A stretch of 64,000 nt of DNA from Branchiostoma floridae. Lineage: Eukaryota; Chordata; Leptocardii; Amphioxiformes; Branchiostomatidae. Under the pieces are notes generated by a model. It had not been told where the DNA came from. It saw only the letters and a list, made by a program, of their open reading frames with translations, and did no database searches. The stretch covers positions 27,270,100 through 27,334,099 of the forward strand of contig NC_049984.1 in assembly GCF_000003815.2 (NCBI RefSeq). Direction: 5' to 3'. Position 1 is the first letter of the stretch; every line of letters starts with the position of its first letter. Positions 1-10,852 of the stretch are shown piece by piece. The position numbers and the translations under genes are program-made.

Positions 1-131
1 GTAAAATTGTTGCCAACAATATTTTAGGAAAACTCATCAAATTTGGTGGCTCTAGCTTAAGCCGTCCTGGCGTTATAGGACATCGAAGTTAGCGCGGGCC
101 TCAAAAGCCCCCCCCCCCGGTCTGAATAGGG
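1..131. mobile_element. right end of piggyBac-like non-autonomous element, family A
   Basis: This is the terminal part of an element whose complete copy lies at 25077-26018. The two are nearly identical up to the shared end CCCCGGTCTGAATAGGG, and both are followed directly by TTAA (132-135 here). The left part lies outside the window. The TTAA flank and the CCC/GGG terminus suggest the piggyBac superfamily; no transposase is present. Confidence 0.7.
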
Positions 132-270
132 TTAAGGTAACTCGCGCGGTGGACAATGACAGCGTTCTTTTATCTCACCACACGGCATAGACACAACTTG
201 ACAAGTGTTTTTTTTCATGACATTCTCTCATGACATAATAAGACTCAGTAACATTCTCTTTTAATTATAG

Positions 271-633
271 GAGGAGCCACATCCATCCCATGGACCCGAT
301 GATGAAGATGTGCAGCAAGGAAAGGTCACTTGTCGGATGCTGCAAGCTGTGGCAGCTGACCAATCCCAGCCCGTCAGGAGAGTGTACGACGCGGTAGCGG
401 AAGAGAACGTAGATGATGTGCCGAACTTCAATTCCTTTCTGCGCGCAGCTGGAACGCGGCAGGGCTGCCCTTGTCCCTCCCATTCCGTACGATGTGGGGG
501 ATGTGGGCGGAGACTTGGAGTGACTTCAGTTAACAGCTTCACAAAAAAAAGAGCACTAGATGAGTACACAGAAAAGGCAACTCTCCTCAGTCAGGATGCA
601 AGTCAGGAACGCCACATTATACAGAGCCTGTGA
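271..633 (+). pseudogene. MULE-associated exon fragment
   Basis: An open frame follows a good acceptor (TTTTAATTATAG, ending at 270). Its start (EEPHPSHGPDDED, then QAVAADQSQPVRRVYDAV) resembles the region between the FLYWCH zinc finger and the MULE transposase domain in animal Mutator-like proteins; that match is from memory. After about 450 the family-like reading moves to another frame (VPPIPYDVGDVGGDL near 475-515), so a frameshift is likely. The frame as it stands closes at 631-633. The transposase part of a similar gene lies at 27417-27904. The segment is too broken to be functional. Confidence 0.45.
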
Positions 634-741
634 CCTGCCAGAGAGTTGCGTGCTTGGGCTGTGAACAGGCCGACACCTCTGCCAAAACTCACTGCAGAAA
701 AGACGCAACGAATCAAGGATTTGAAACTTCTCGGCCAGATT

Positions 742-880
742 ACCAAGAACTTCTGTTCACAATGGAGGAAATGCTACTGACGTTGGCAAGAGGGCAATAT
801 CCTGCAGGAGTAGAAAAGCTGCGCCAACAACTGCAGTGGTACATCAAAGGTGTTCACACAAAGAAAAAGAGGGGTGACAT
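742..880 (+). pseudogene. truncated copy of multicopy gene segment (paralogue of 50913-51050)
   Basis: The bases are highly similar to 50913-51050 and encode the same peptide (TMEEMLLTLARGQYP, then EKLRQQLQWYIKGV). The surrounding open frame runs from 630 to 1049, but homology stops just before the inserted element at 894. The continuation seen in the other copy (HLFIFMISDAQRSVKPYA) is missing. It is a gene fragment cut by a transposon; the protein's function is unknown. Confidence 0.6.
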
Positions 881-893
881 TTGTATTATTCAA

Positions 894-1853
894 CCCTCAA
901 ACCACCGTATGGGGTCAAAACTGACCCCAGGCGTATATCAATGTGTGCCATTATGTCATTTCTGGTCGAAAACAAATTTCCTTTCAGGAGTTTGTTTATA
1001 TATCTGTCCTATAACTTATACGTTTTCGCCGAGATTGACTTATTGTTGATTAAGTTATCCTCGAAAGTTTATGCATGGTCCAGTGGGGTCAAAACTGACC
1101 CCAGCATTTTTTTAAACAAACTTTTGCGACCCACACCTAAACTCCTTATTGTAGTATCACGAAATTTTCAGAGAATGATGTACATGTAAGCAAAAATAAT
1201 TGTAGCAACTTTTGTGCCATTATCATGTCATATGACGGCATTATGACGTCATCTAAGTAATATCGGCCGTCATCTTGGATTTTGACTGATGACGTCATAA
1301 AATTAGCATAAATTACGAATATTGAGTCCTGAAATTTATGTTGAATTTTACAAGATGTGATAAACAATTGTTATTTGCCAAGAAAACCTTAAAACTTAAA
1401 TGTTTAGTACAAAATTAGAAAATTTCGTAATAAATATGTCTGTCAGAATTCCGTTGCCATGGCAACATAAAAAATGATGAACATACTTTGTTCACTGAAA
1501 ATGTTTGCTATCAACATTTTCTAAAAAGTTACCAAGTTTGGTGGCCCTAGCATAAGCCATTCAGGCGCTATATGGCATTGAAGCTGGTACAGGCATCAAA
1601 AACCTCCTTCCCGGTCTGAATAGCGTTGGTGCAAAATGTGGTCCTCATGATCTTTTGCATAAATCATGATAATGAGCTAGAAGTATTCTCAGCTAATCAT
1701 GTCAGACTGTCCCACATAGATTAATGAAACTATACATATATACAAATCACAAAAAGTTTCACACAAAAAACTGTATTTGTACAAAACGTTTTGGGGTCAG
1801 TTTTGACCCCATACGGTAATCTACGTCACAAAAAAGCTACGGCGGTTTGAGGG
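894..1853. mobile_element. piggyBac-like non-autonomous element, family B (960 bp)
   Basis: The element begins CCCTCAAACC and ends GGTTTGAGGG. Just inside both ends is the palindromic motif GGGGTCAAAACTGACCCC (near 911 and, inverted, near 1791); a third copy lies near 1084. The flanks TCAA and TTAC each differ by one base from TTAA. The stretch from about 1450 to 1627 resembles the right end of family A, ending CCCGGTCTGAATAGCGTT, so the element is a chimera or carries a nested relative. It contains no long open frame. The superfamily call is inferred from the CCCT terminus and near-TTAA flanks. Confidence 0.6.
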
Positions 1854-2059
1854 TTACGATGGGCTATAAAAATATTATTGAATGATTCCTGAAAGAGTTA
1901 GGGGAAATCTGTGCTGTCCCCCTGCAGACGGGAAAGATTCAAGATAATCTTTTACAACGCTAGTGCACTCTATAACCACCAGTCTGACACCGAGTACAAC
2001 TTTTGTGCAGGAATCGAGGGAGATTGTCCTTGGTCAAAGGCTAGTGTCTCGAAGAAGTA

Positions 2060-2337
2060 ACATGCCAGTATGTGCCGATACTCAAGAGCGTACAACAGCT
2101 GCTTAATGGTAAAGGCATATACGAAATGGTGTCTAATAGACAAATATTGTCACAGGATGGATAATACAGAGATGCTTTGCAAATCATCCTTTATTATGAC
2201 GATGTAGAGATAGATAATCCCATTAGATCATATGCAGGCAAACATAAGATGGGAATCACTTTTAATAATATTCCCTTTGCAACATAGACTACAGGTATCG
2301 GTCAAAGCTTGAGGCGATTAGGATTGTTTCACGTGTG
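2060..2337 (+). pseudogene. CACTA/EnSpm-like transposon protein remnant, copy 1
   Basis: The readable peptide includes VPILKSVQQLLNGKGIYEMV, then ALQIILYYDDVEIDNP, then, in another frame, YRSKLEAIRIV. It carries an in-frame stop (near 2160) and at least one frameshift. The same peptides occur at 34011-34170. The motif set matches an uncharacterised animal transposon protein family that I associate, from memory, with CACTA/EnSpm-like elements. It is certainly inactive. Confidence 0.45.
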
Positions 2338-2386
2338 TGACATTCTCTGTTTGAAAAGTGTTTTCTTGAGCTAAATCCAAGAAAAG

Positions 2387-2500
2387 ATGGACCGCCCTAG
2401 GAGGAACGGACAGTCGTTCCCGTGTAGTGTTTGTGCACTGCAATGCGGTACTAATTCTATTGAATGCAGTAATTGCCAAGTGTGGACGCACAGGTACTAG
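2387..2500 (+). CDS. possible exon: PHD/treble-clef-like zinc finger
   Basis: A short frame from ATG encodes 37 residues with the spacing C-x2-C...C-x4-5-C-x2-C-x-W-x-H (PCSVC, IECSNCQVWTH). This resembles the N-terminal zinc finger seen upstream of some non-LTR retrotransposon ORFs and in PHD-like proteins. A plausible donor (CACAG/GTACTA, GT at 2494) precedes the stop, so it may be an exon. No continuation was identified. The family assignment is tentative. Confidence 0.35.
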   Translation: MDRPRRNGQSFPCSVCALQCGTNSIECSNCQVWTHRY

Positions 2501-2863
2501 GTATGAACTTCTTTTGAAAGAAAAGATAAGGACATTAGAACTGTTTTTGTAATTCTATTATGTCAGAATGCTTTAACCGATTGAAGATTATTATTATGCA
2601 CAGTCAGGAATTTCATAGTGTCTCTAATGGTGGCTGGGGTGGTTGTAGCCGTTCTTACCTGTTTGGGCCTTAACAAACTAAAAAAAACGGGGTCTTTCTT
2701 GAATCAGGAAATATGTGCAATAGTAACATGTTTAAACATCATCTTTGTCAGTACTGGGAATTTTGAGCACCAGATGATGTTAACATGGCAGAGACAAACA
2801 TGTTATGATGACAACTGTTAATGGTTCTTATGCGAATTACCTAGGTGAAAACGCACTGTATGA

Positions 2864-3010
2864 AAAAGACAACTTCATATCAACACGAGCGCCACAGAGC
2901 AAGAGATAGCCAACGCACGAGAGAAAGCCAACGCACGGGAGCGTATTCGTGTAAAGAACTTGAACGAAGAGTTCCGTCAGCTTTATAAATTAATTGGTCA
3001 TGTTTCCTGA
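2864..3010 (+). pseudogene. bHLH-like basic region plus helix 1 fragment
   Basis: The frame is open between stops at 2861 and 3008. It reads EIANAREKANARERIRV and then KNLNEEFRQLYKLIG. NARERxRVxxLNxxFxxL is the signature of the basic region and helix 1 of bHLH factors, closest in style to E-proteins. ANARE occurs twice in tandem. The loop and helix 2 are absent, with a stop soon after helix 1. It may be a dead fragment, an exon with unseen neighbours, or chance similarity in a charged peptide. Confidence 0.35.
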
Positions 3011-3451
3011 CTCGACGGGTACAATGAGATACCGTCAGAGTCCAGCGAGTTTAGAATGACTTCTTCAAGAGGATGGACGACCAGAAACTGGAACGCTTAC
3101 CGGAGAACGTCAGACCACGTGTTCCGGTAACGGAGGAGGTCTACCGGACTTTTTTAGCAACGGTGCTGCCGCTTGTCTGTATGAAGCACATACCCTCCTT
3201 CGCTTACCATACCCGAGAACATGCGTACCCTTACTGACAGAGGATTTTGTGAAAACGATGGAATAAGCAATCATCAGTCGATGTCAGTTGGATTGTACGG
3301 TCATAAGGACTACCACCTGCTCATCCGTCTTTGACGGCACTCCAGGAGATCCAACCATGCATTCTACGACTTTAAGGCCGCCGACAACACCCACCTTATG
3401 AAAGACGACCGTGTTGACAAGCCAGAGTACGGCCAACTGTTGAGACCATAA

Positions 3452-3607
3452 CAGGTGCCTAAGGGTGGTTATAGTTCACAGGTAACCGTGTTTGTCGCCA
3501 CAAACAGTCAACACAACACAATGCTTAACTGGACACACCGCATAGCAGTTCAAGACCGAATCAAACCTCATCACCTCCGCAACAGACTCAACCAAACCTC
3601 TCCCTGA
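3452..3607 (+). pseudogene. short coding remnant, unidentified
   Basis: This 51-codon open run between TAA (3449-3451) and TGA (3605-3607) has coding-like composition (VPKGGYSSQVTVFVATN, then NTMLNWTHRIAVQDRIKPHH). The preceding 400 bases give similar broken runs in shifting frames. I do not recognise the family; the pattern suggests a decayed transposon gene. Confidence 0.3.
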
Positions 3608-4060
3608 CCTATTATATATAAAACCTGGATGAGCTGCTACCTACACACCTTGATCATTAGCATATGAGAAGGGAGTAAATTGTCCTTGCCTAGAGAGTCC
3701 TCCCCAGACCTCTGAGGGAGTTCATATATGTCATCGTGGCGCATCGTCTACAGAAGTATGTTCGAAATACCGTACTACAAAACAGACTTGTTGTATCCTA
3801 CATTTTAGCTATGTCTGTTCTTTTTAGTAATGCATGTAGTACATGTATTTGTCAAGTGATTTGATGGAGATTTGCAAGGCACTTTGACGTCAACAGGGGT
3901 AGGTCAGAAGACTCAATAGATTAGGGGGTTTTGTTGCTCTTTTGATGCTCTGATGAACCTTTGGTTCAAATCGGACAGAAACATGCCATACCTCTGTCTT
4001 GATAAGACTTCGTTCTAAAGTTGTATTCTTGAGCCACTAGCATGTCATCGTAGAGATAAG
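3608..4060. other. no gene seen
   Basis: This is AT-rich sequence with a TATATATAAA tract near 3613-3625. No coding signal or repeat was recognised. Confidence 0.4.
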
Positions 4061-4066
4061 ACTGAT

Positions 4067-4339
4067 ATGAGCCTTCTGCAAAGTAGTGTCTTGATGTCCT
4101 CAGTGACCATTGGACAAGTATGGAAAATGGTGTTGATACCAGAACTCAATAACGAGTCACTTATGGGGAAGACGCTAGAGGGAATGATAAACAGTCTTGT
4201 GGATGCGCTCTTTACGGCCAGCGAGGTGGCAGCGAGTTCATTCGAGGCCAACGAGAAGGCCAACTTGAGGCAGTTGGATGGGAACAGGATGTCAGCAATG
4301 CGGGGTGAGCCGAATGTCTCGTTTATTGGCTCAGACTAA
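4067..4339 (+). CDS. unidentified exon-like frame, paralogous to 44346-44450
   Basis: This 90-codon frame has a coding-like, acidic and helical middle (IPELNNESLMGKTLEGMINS, then SEVAASSFEANEKANLRQLD). From about 4108 its bases resemble 44346-44450, where the matching peptide reads IPELISESLTGKTLL before a stop. Two diverged copies sharing codon structure argue for descent from a real gene. The start codon and function are unknown. Confidence 0.35.
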   Translation: MSLLQSSVLMSSVTIGQVWKMVLIPELNNESLMGKTLEGMINSLVDALFTASEVAASSFEANEKANLRQLDGNRMSAMRGEPNVSFIGSD

Positions 4340-4520
4340 ATGACCTTTCAAATGATAGAAAAATTACACAAGCTTACAATATTTAGGTAGAACAGGATCA
4401 GTACTGGGTCTTCACATACAAAAAGTGCAGACACGGTTTTCAAAATGTTTGGATAAACCCATTCCATAACGCAAAAGTGGCCACACATTTTAGAAACGTT
4501 GTAAAAGAAACTCTGAAGGG

Positions 4521-4680
4521 CAAGGTTATCCAAGGACAAGGAGAAAACTACAGAGACTCGCAAGAAGCAAACACATGAGCAGAGAAGGACAAGGTTATCC
4601 AACGACAAGGAGAAAACTGCGCAGGCTCGTGACAAGGAGGCACCAGCGATGCGAAGTACAAGGTTATTAAAAGACAGGAA
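4521..4680 (+). repeat. 69-bp tandem repeat (about 2.3 copies, 23-codon unit)
   Basis: CAAGGTTAT recurs at 4521, 4590 and 4659, exactly 69 bp apart. The following bases (CCAAGGACAAGGAGAAAACT) are conserved in the first two copies. The period is a multiple of three, and one plus frame stays open through it with Lys/Glu/Arg-rich peptide (RLSKDKEKTTETRKKQ, then RLSNDKEKTAQARDKE), which suggests a former helical or coiled-coil coding repeat. Confidence 0.6.
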
Positions 4681-4683
4681 CAA

Positions 4684-6583
4684 AATTACGTCTATTTCTT
4701 TTAAATGGCGCCTGTTGTTAAATTGCCACTCTTAACGATTTTCCACAACAATCATGTCCCTTTTTCCACGCCCATCTCATATCCGTCACCGACCCTCTAT
4801 TGGCGACATTCGTTCAAACGTTTTAAGCGTCTACCACGTCTTTTCTGCGTCCTGAGCAGCCGTCACTCGTGTTTCCATCTCGATCGGCTCTCACTTCGCT
4901 ACAACTTTAATAGGTATTGTTTTTGTTTTTACTCCATCCTCACTGCTTATGTCATTTTGATGATATTGCCCGCTCGGTTTAGTGCATTCTTTCTTGTTTT
5001 ACTCCTTAGTATTCCTGCCCTGCGGTTTTCAATTTGAGTTTAATATACTGGTATTTTTCCAGCTCCCAGATTTATTTTTTGTTCTTTAGACTATACACTA
5101 TAATAACATTAGCAGGAGCCGGGCTGAGGGAAAGTACTATCAGGAACAAGAGCAACAGGAACTTAACATTATTTGTGGCCTTGACATCCAGCACACCCAT
5201 CTAACTTAGCTGAACAAGCCCCCACTGTACCAGAGGCACAGTCCCCGAAGTCTGGGTTTCCAAGAGGCTGGACAGCTGTAATACTTTAAAGACCTGACTG
5301 ACAGAACCCGGGTAAGCTGGATGTCTTGCCATAGCCAATAGTTTTGCTCTGTCACCTGTTAGGGTGTATGGAAGATACATTGCAACAACTACTGTTACTC
5401 TCATCAAGGGACAGGTAGTGTTGTCTCAGCATCCTGCTGTAGGTATAAGATGATTTCCACACTTGAAGCCAAAGATCACCAGACCCATGTGACATCTCGA
5501 ACACTCTGCAGGACAGAAATACACATATAATATTATTGCACAACAATGGCAGACAAGACATTTTAACAAGAAACTATGAAGCTTGAAACATAGCACATAT
5601 ATTCTCTGTGACAGTTATGACTTCAGCATGATATAATGAACATGCTTTCTACTCGGTCAAATTCTGCGACTAGCGTAGTTCACATTTACAGTTCCCGTGG
5701 TTCAAGTTTGTTCACAGTGTAGCTCAAAATCAAACAGGGGACATAACAAGTTGGGCAGCAGGTATAAAGCTGCGTGTAACACGTTTATTTAAACCCATGT
5801 AAAATACCACCTAAGGTACTTGTGTGAACTAAACAAGACGGTTTACATAACCCAGTAAAAACAACCCGTATGACCTGACCACGCCACCCCGGTCCTTTGT
5901 TCCGTAGATGCAGGACTCGGTAACAGAAACGGACATTCACACACATAAACATCACTGAAACATCGTCCACAACCTCCGGATTCAACAATAGAATTAAAAT
6001 CAATAATGTTTAAAATACGCCAGCAAAGGCGAGGATTTTGGACAAACTTTATCCTTTCCCTGAGTTCCCTGCGTGAAAATTATTTCCCCCACAAAAGGCC
6101 GCCATGACCCTCATCAACAAAACAGTTTTCCTCACCGGTAGCGTTCTTTGTCAGGTTGAAAATGCAATGTACATACTAACCACCGAAACAGCTATACGCC
6201 CATTCCTCGTTAAAGGGGCAAATTGCTGTCGCACATAAGCAGCAGGCCACAGTTTTCTTTAAAGACACAATGACTACGTATTTTGCCCTTTTCCGTTACA
6301 AGTACATGATAGTAATATGCTAAGCAATGTTTTCCCACCATTGTTAGTTGCCTTTTGGTCGTCCCGGGTAAGGTTTTGCTTAGAAACACGCTAAAAACAC
6401 GTGTCGGAAATGCTATAAAGGTGAATATCGTGGCACTCTGATAATGAAAAGACGTTAGTTCTTTAAATTTTCAGTCATAATTTACATCAACCACTTAGGC
6501 CGGCTTGTCACGTGTTGATGAACTTGTCCAGCAGACGACCTTTTTACGTCAGATGCCGTTTTATTCTTGTCGCCAACTTTTGT
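4684..6583. other. no gene seen
   Basis: Open frames here are short and of low-complexity composition, including a hydrophobic 110-codon frame at 4705-5037 that I do not trust. The stretch holds the left arm of a weak inverted similarity (6192-6225 with 9151-9183). Confidence 0.4.
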
Positions 6584-6959
6584 ATAATTTACGTTACCGA
6601 ACTTCTGTTGGGTGTTATTCGCTTACGAAAAGACATTTTCCGATAATTTTTTCACTGTTTTATCTGCTAAACAGTGGTGTTGCGTAACAAACAAATGACA
6701 GAACACATAAAACACGAATGTTGGAAACATGACTATAACCGCCAATCTCAGGCCGTTTGTCACTTTTTCGATATAATTTACGTTACCATAATAAGTCCCT
6801 TAGAATTATAGAAAGATCATTACTTTTGTACTCATAGGAAAGAATGCTCCCAGATAATTAATTGCCTGCAGAGTTAATCTTTCCAGAGCTGTTTGTTGAA
6901 ATTTTATTTATCATTAAAAGCATAAATATAATTTACGTTACCATATAATTTACGTTACC
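6584..6959. repeat. dispersed 15-mer ATAATTTACGTTACC, four copies
   Basis: Exact copies lie at 6584-6598, 6773-6787, 6928-6942 and 6945-6959, all in the same orientation. A fifth, shorter by one base, is at 8621-8634, and a degenerate one (ATAATTTACATCAACC) is near 6477. Some are preceded by similar text (GCCGTTT then TTGTC). This may be a remnant of a diverged repeat or a clustered site. Confidence 0.7.
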
Positions 6960-9640
6960 ATTTTTTTTCTTCAATATGTCATCGGATGTTCAGCAAGAGC
7001 ACATCAACCAAAGACGTATTATCTGCTGTAATGTTACTGTAGGTGGGCTTGGCTTGCCATAGAGTCACAATGCAGTATGTTTATATGTTCCTGTTTCAGT
7101 GAATTTTACGATGCTGGGACTTTTCATTTCTCATAGGAACGATGTTCAAATGATAAACCTGACATGCACCAACTTGGAAAGATGCGGGTGTTTATACTGA
7201 TATCTGATGCTTCAATAATCAACATTACACGGAATGTATAGTACCAAGTTGAATAAATGTATATTGGGTTGGACTGAACCAAAATAAAGCCCTGTTGTCA
7301 AAGTAGATTCGTCCAAGTTTGTCGTCATTTTCGCGCGCTTTTTGAAGATCACACGACTGGAATGACAGAAATTCATGCTCAACACTGACTGATGAAGTAA
7401 GGTACGTTTCAAGCATGTTTGTCTTAAATAGCAACAGAGATTATGATCAGCTAATTATGAAGGTCAATGTAGTCAAGATTCGTGTCACAGAAATATTTCT
7501 CGTTTTACACAGTGGACCCCTTTACGTACAGACGGCGGTAAATCAGCGACACTATTTACGCTAGCGCCACGTTATCTACATTGAGGACTTGTCATTGAGT
7601 TATAAGCCCCATGATCAAAAGCATATGGGCTGCAGAAGTTAATAGCTAACTTAAGTTAAGACTTCACTATCATTAGATGTTCCGAAGTTTTAACCTTTGT
7701 TTGTTTAGGTTGGAAATCTTGTTAATTAGAAGCAAACTACTCTTTCAACCAGTCGTGACTGCACAGAATTGATGCACAGAATTGTTTTACATGGACAGAC
7801 ACATGGTTCAAGGCAGAAAGCTATTTGTGAAACCAATCCCACTCTATAAAGTCAAGATCTATATAACGTCAGGCTTGTCATGTAATCATGTGGCATTAGT
7901 ATAAAGGGACAGGCTGCCAGGATAACTGTAGAACAGACTGCCTTTACACATGCAGCTCTCTTTTGGAAAATTCACTGTTGTTTATAGCCTTGCTCATCAA
8001 CAAAAGCCTTGTTATACACATATTACATAGTTCTTTCTGCCGGTATTATTAAACCACACGATATAAGGTGTATGGATGGACATTTTGTTAGGTAGCACAT
8101 TCATTCTGTATTGATGTGACATTGTGTTTGTTCCACGAACAAAGATTGTCCTGACATTAAAAAATGTTTTATAAGAAGTGCGATAACTGGTGTTTAGTTT
8201 GTTGTCTTTCCAATATCGAAAGCTTGTGCTAGAAAGGCCCAGTCCATCTGGTGTATGTTGCCATCGCATCATGTCCTGCTATTCCCAAAGACTTGATTAA
8301 CGGACGCGAGGACGAAGCGGTTCTGACCTAGAGCGTGTGATTGCGTGAATCCTTTGTTACTTAGCATGTATTTAAATAGACCCCGCCAAGATAGAGACCT
8401 TGCATATCTTGGGTGTCTTTCCGCAGAGTCCGGGTGGGTACAGGACGAGCAAGATTATACGGGTATTCCGGATAACAAAGATACACTTTTTTGCTACTCT
8501 GAGTTAGCAACATGAAGATAAGAGGTCCAGCATTATAGATGAACATGACCTGATCAGTTCAAATAGAGCCAGTATGTACATGTACACTATTCGGCTTTCC
8601 TCCAAATGTTAGAGATTCTGTAATTTACGTTACCACAGTTCATTGGCATTTACCTGTAGAATAGATATCGCCTGCTTCCAACCATTTTCATAAATATATT
8701 CTATCGCTCTTATCCCATCCTACAGGGTGAAAATTAAGGAGTATTAAACGGTTTGTCTTCATATCAGAAAAAAACATATCATTTATTTACTTTTATACAA
8801 ATGTAGCAAACTTAATAGCTAGTAATTTTGATGATTATTCCGAAACAAATGACACGGCGGTTAAATATTTCTCATTGGCGTGTAATTTGAAGGTTTTGGG
8901 TGGGAAAATTCGCTAATTTGGCTGTTGTTAATCCACTATTACTTGCTGGAACATTTCTCTGTGTAGTAATATGCTCTTTATTACGAAATTGTAGGAAAGA
9001 TGACATGGCCTACTAAAAATCAAATATCTCCAAAATTAAGCGTGTTAGCACCAGACAAAAATAGCAAAAGATAGTCGATATAAGTGGTAACAAGTTCATA
9101 CCAGCAGGTAAGCGTTTTGGACAACTTTATTTTTTACAATTTTCTACCTCCAATTTTCCCAGTTAATGAGGAATGGGCGTATATCATAAGATAACAAGAA
9201 AGATTTTCTGAGGCACAAAGAAGTAAAATTAGAAGACAAACTTCAACTTCCGACCTCACCTCACAATGGCCGCCCTGCACTGAGTGGAATCCGCACAGAT
9301 CAGAAGTACTTCTCTTGTATCAGTGCGCGTAAACATCTGGAATACTGCTGGACTTTAAATTAAAGATTACATACAGCTTACATCGACAAAAAATACGGAA
9401 GGAATACATTTGATCGTCAAGAGCAAACAAAAGAATCAAACGATACCGCATATCAATTGCACGTTCCATTTTTGAGTGCACTATTTTATGTCGGCGCTTG
9501 TGTATATATCGTCTGGGGTGGGTATTCGGTGGCGGCTGGATTATGACGTATCCAGCGCACCGAGGGTTACTTAGGGGTTTTTCGAAGTACCGCTCTCAAT
9601 ACACGAGAAACTCAATACACGCAAGGTCATGTTGATTTGA
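6960..9640. other. no gene seen
   Basis: Mostly AT-rich sequence without a convincing coding frame. It contains the fifth TAATTTACGTTACC copy (8621-8634) and, at 9151-9183, a segment inversely similar to 6192-6225 (ATACGCCCATTCCTC shared). Confidence 0.4.
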
Positions 9641-9644
9641 TTAT

Positions 9645-9695
9645 ATCAAGGAGGTTAAAGTACAGTAAAAATTGTTTTTTTTTAACCTCCTTGAT
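9645..9695. repeat. 15-bp-arm hairpin
   Basis: ATCAAGGAGGTTAAA (9645-9659) is perfectly complementary to TTTAACCTCCTTGAT (9681-9695) across a 21-base T-rich loop. It could be a small fold-back element or transposon end; no function is shown. Confidence 0.7.
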
Positions 9696-10034
9696 TATAT
9701 GGATGACATCCAAAGAACGCAAAAACTGATGCGAGCGCGCGAATAAAAAGATGGCCAAATGATTGCAAACAGTATGAATCTAAGTGGCCAGGAAGGTTGA
9801 ACATAGGATTAAAATAAACACATATATTATAATTTATGTCATACCTGTGACGCGAAAACGTTCGATACCGGAGTTCCGGACCGGGTGATAACTTCCGTAT
9901 CACACAGGTTCGAAAGGCGTATCACACAGGGTCCCATCGAGTAAATCGAACCATTTCGAACGGGCCGAATACGGCACGGTTGGCAATTCGAATACCTGAT
10001 TCGGACGTTGGAACATTGCTGACAGCACGGCACG

Positions 10035-10145
10035 ATTCCGCATCACCCTCGGTCCCAGCCCTCCCGCGGGTCGGATCACCCTCCGGCCTTCGGCCGTCGT
10101 GCGATCCTTCCCGCGGTCGGGCTGGAACCTCAGGTGATACGGAAT
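10035..10145. repeat. GC-rich long imperfect hairpin
   Basis: The left arm beginning ATTCCGCATCACC pairs with the right arm ending GGTGATACGGAAT. Pairing continues inward through CCCAGCC/GGCTGG and CCCGCGG/CCGCGG-type blocks to a centre at GGCCTTCGGCC (about 10085-10095). Weaker complementarity extends outward on both sides. The GC content contrasts sharply with the AT-rich surroundings. This is most likely a fold-back transposable element. Confidence 0.65.
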
Positions 10146-10810
10146 ACACCGTGTTGTATTCTATATATACCAACAATTGAATCGGTAAATCGTACCGGTA
10201 AAAATCCTTTTTTTTTTCTCCTAGGGCCTGTTTGGAAAAGAAAATAAAACAACTGAAAAATCAATGGGCCGGGTTTCGCCGATAACAAAATGGATACTCT
10301 ATATCGGCAGGCGTTTGGGGGCTTACCGGTCCAAGAAAATCGGAGAGAGCGGAGTCGAGAGGACTTTACAGTCCCATATTTGTACCAAGTATTACAGTCA
10401 AAGTTACAGAGGCAGTTAGCCTTGATTACATGAAGATGAAGGATTTTAAAACGTCAGTGGGAGTCGGATACTCCAAACAGACTTTCTTTGTAGCACAATT
10501 GACCATTGTTTTGTTTTTAAACTTTATTTATATACCAAACAAAGTCAAACATACAGCTAATACATGTACAATGCAGTTGTGCTGGCAATAATCATGTGGC
10601 ATTTAAAAAGAATACAATGGTTTCCATTTTCTGGTGCGTAAATACAATTTGTTGCTTTTTTCCATGCTGTGAAAATACTTAATGAAGGTAATAAACTTAT
10701 TGATAGACAGTTTGCCTCACGATTGTTTTAAAGGTTTGTGAAAAAAACTATGATACATAATTTTGGCAGACAAATTGCTTTCTACGTTCTGTCCAGGAGT
10801 TCTAGTATGA
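10146..10810. other. no gene seen
   Basis: The stretch contains a T-rich run and, near 10500-10560, AAACTTTATTTATATACC-type sequence like the reverse complement of a LINE 3' end. No coding frame is supported. Confidence 0.35.
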
Positions 10811-10813
10811 AAT

Positions 10814-10838
10814 CCAAGTGGTAAAAGTAACGCACTTT
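10814..10838 (+). repeat. isolated satellite-like segment
   Basis: The segment contains AAGTGGTAAAAGTAACGCAC and matches the start of satellite units in 12813-17970 (AAGTGGTGAAAGTAACGCAC there). It lies 2 kb before the array and directly upstream of the ATG at 10853. Confidence 0.6.
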
Positions 10839-10852
10839 GTAATCTTGACGCC

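Noticed and set aside
2618-2821. Hydrophobic 67-codon frame
   Set aside because: No motif, no splice context and average composition for AT-rich DNA.
9922-10180. Arg/Gly/Pro-rich frames on both strands
   Set aside because: They arise from the GC-rich fold-back; both strands are open because the arms are complementary.
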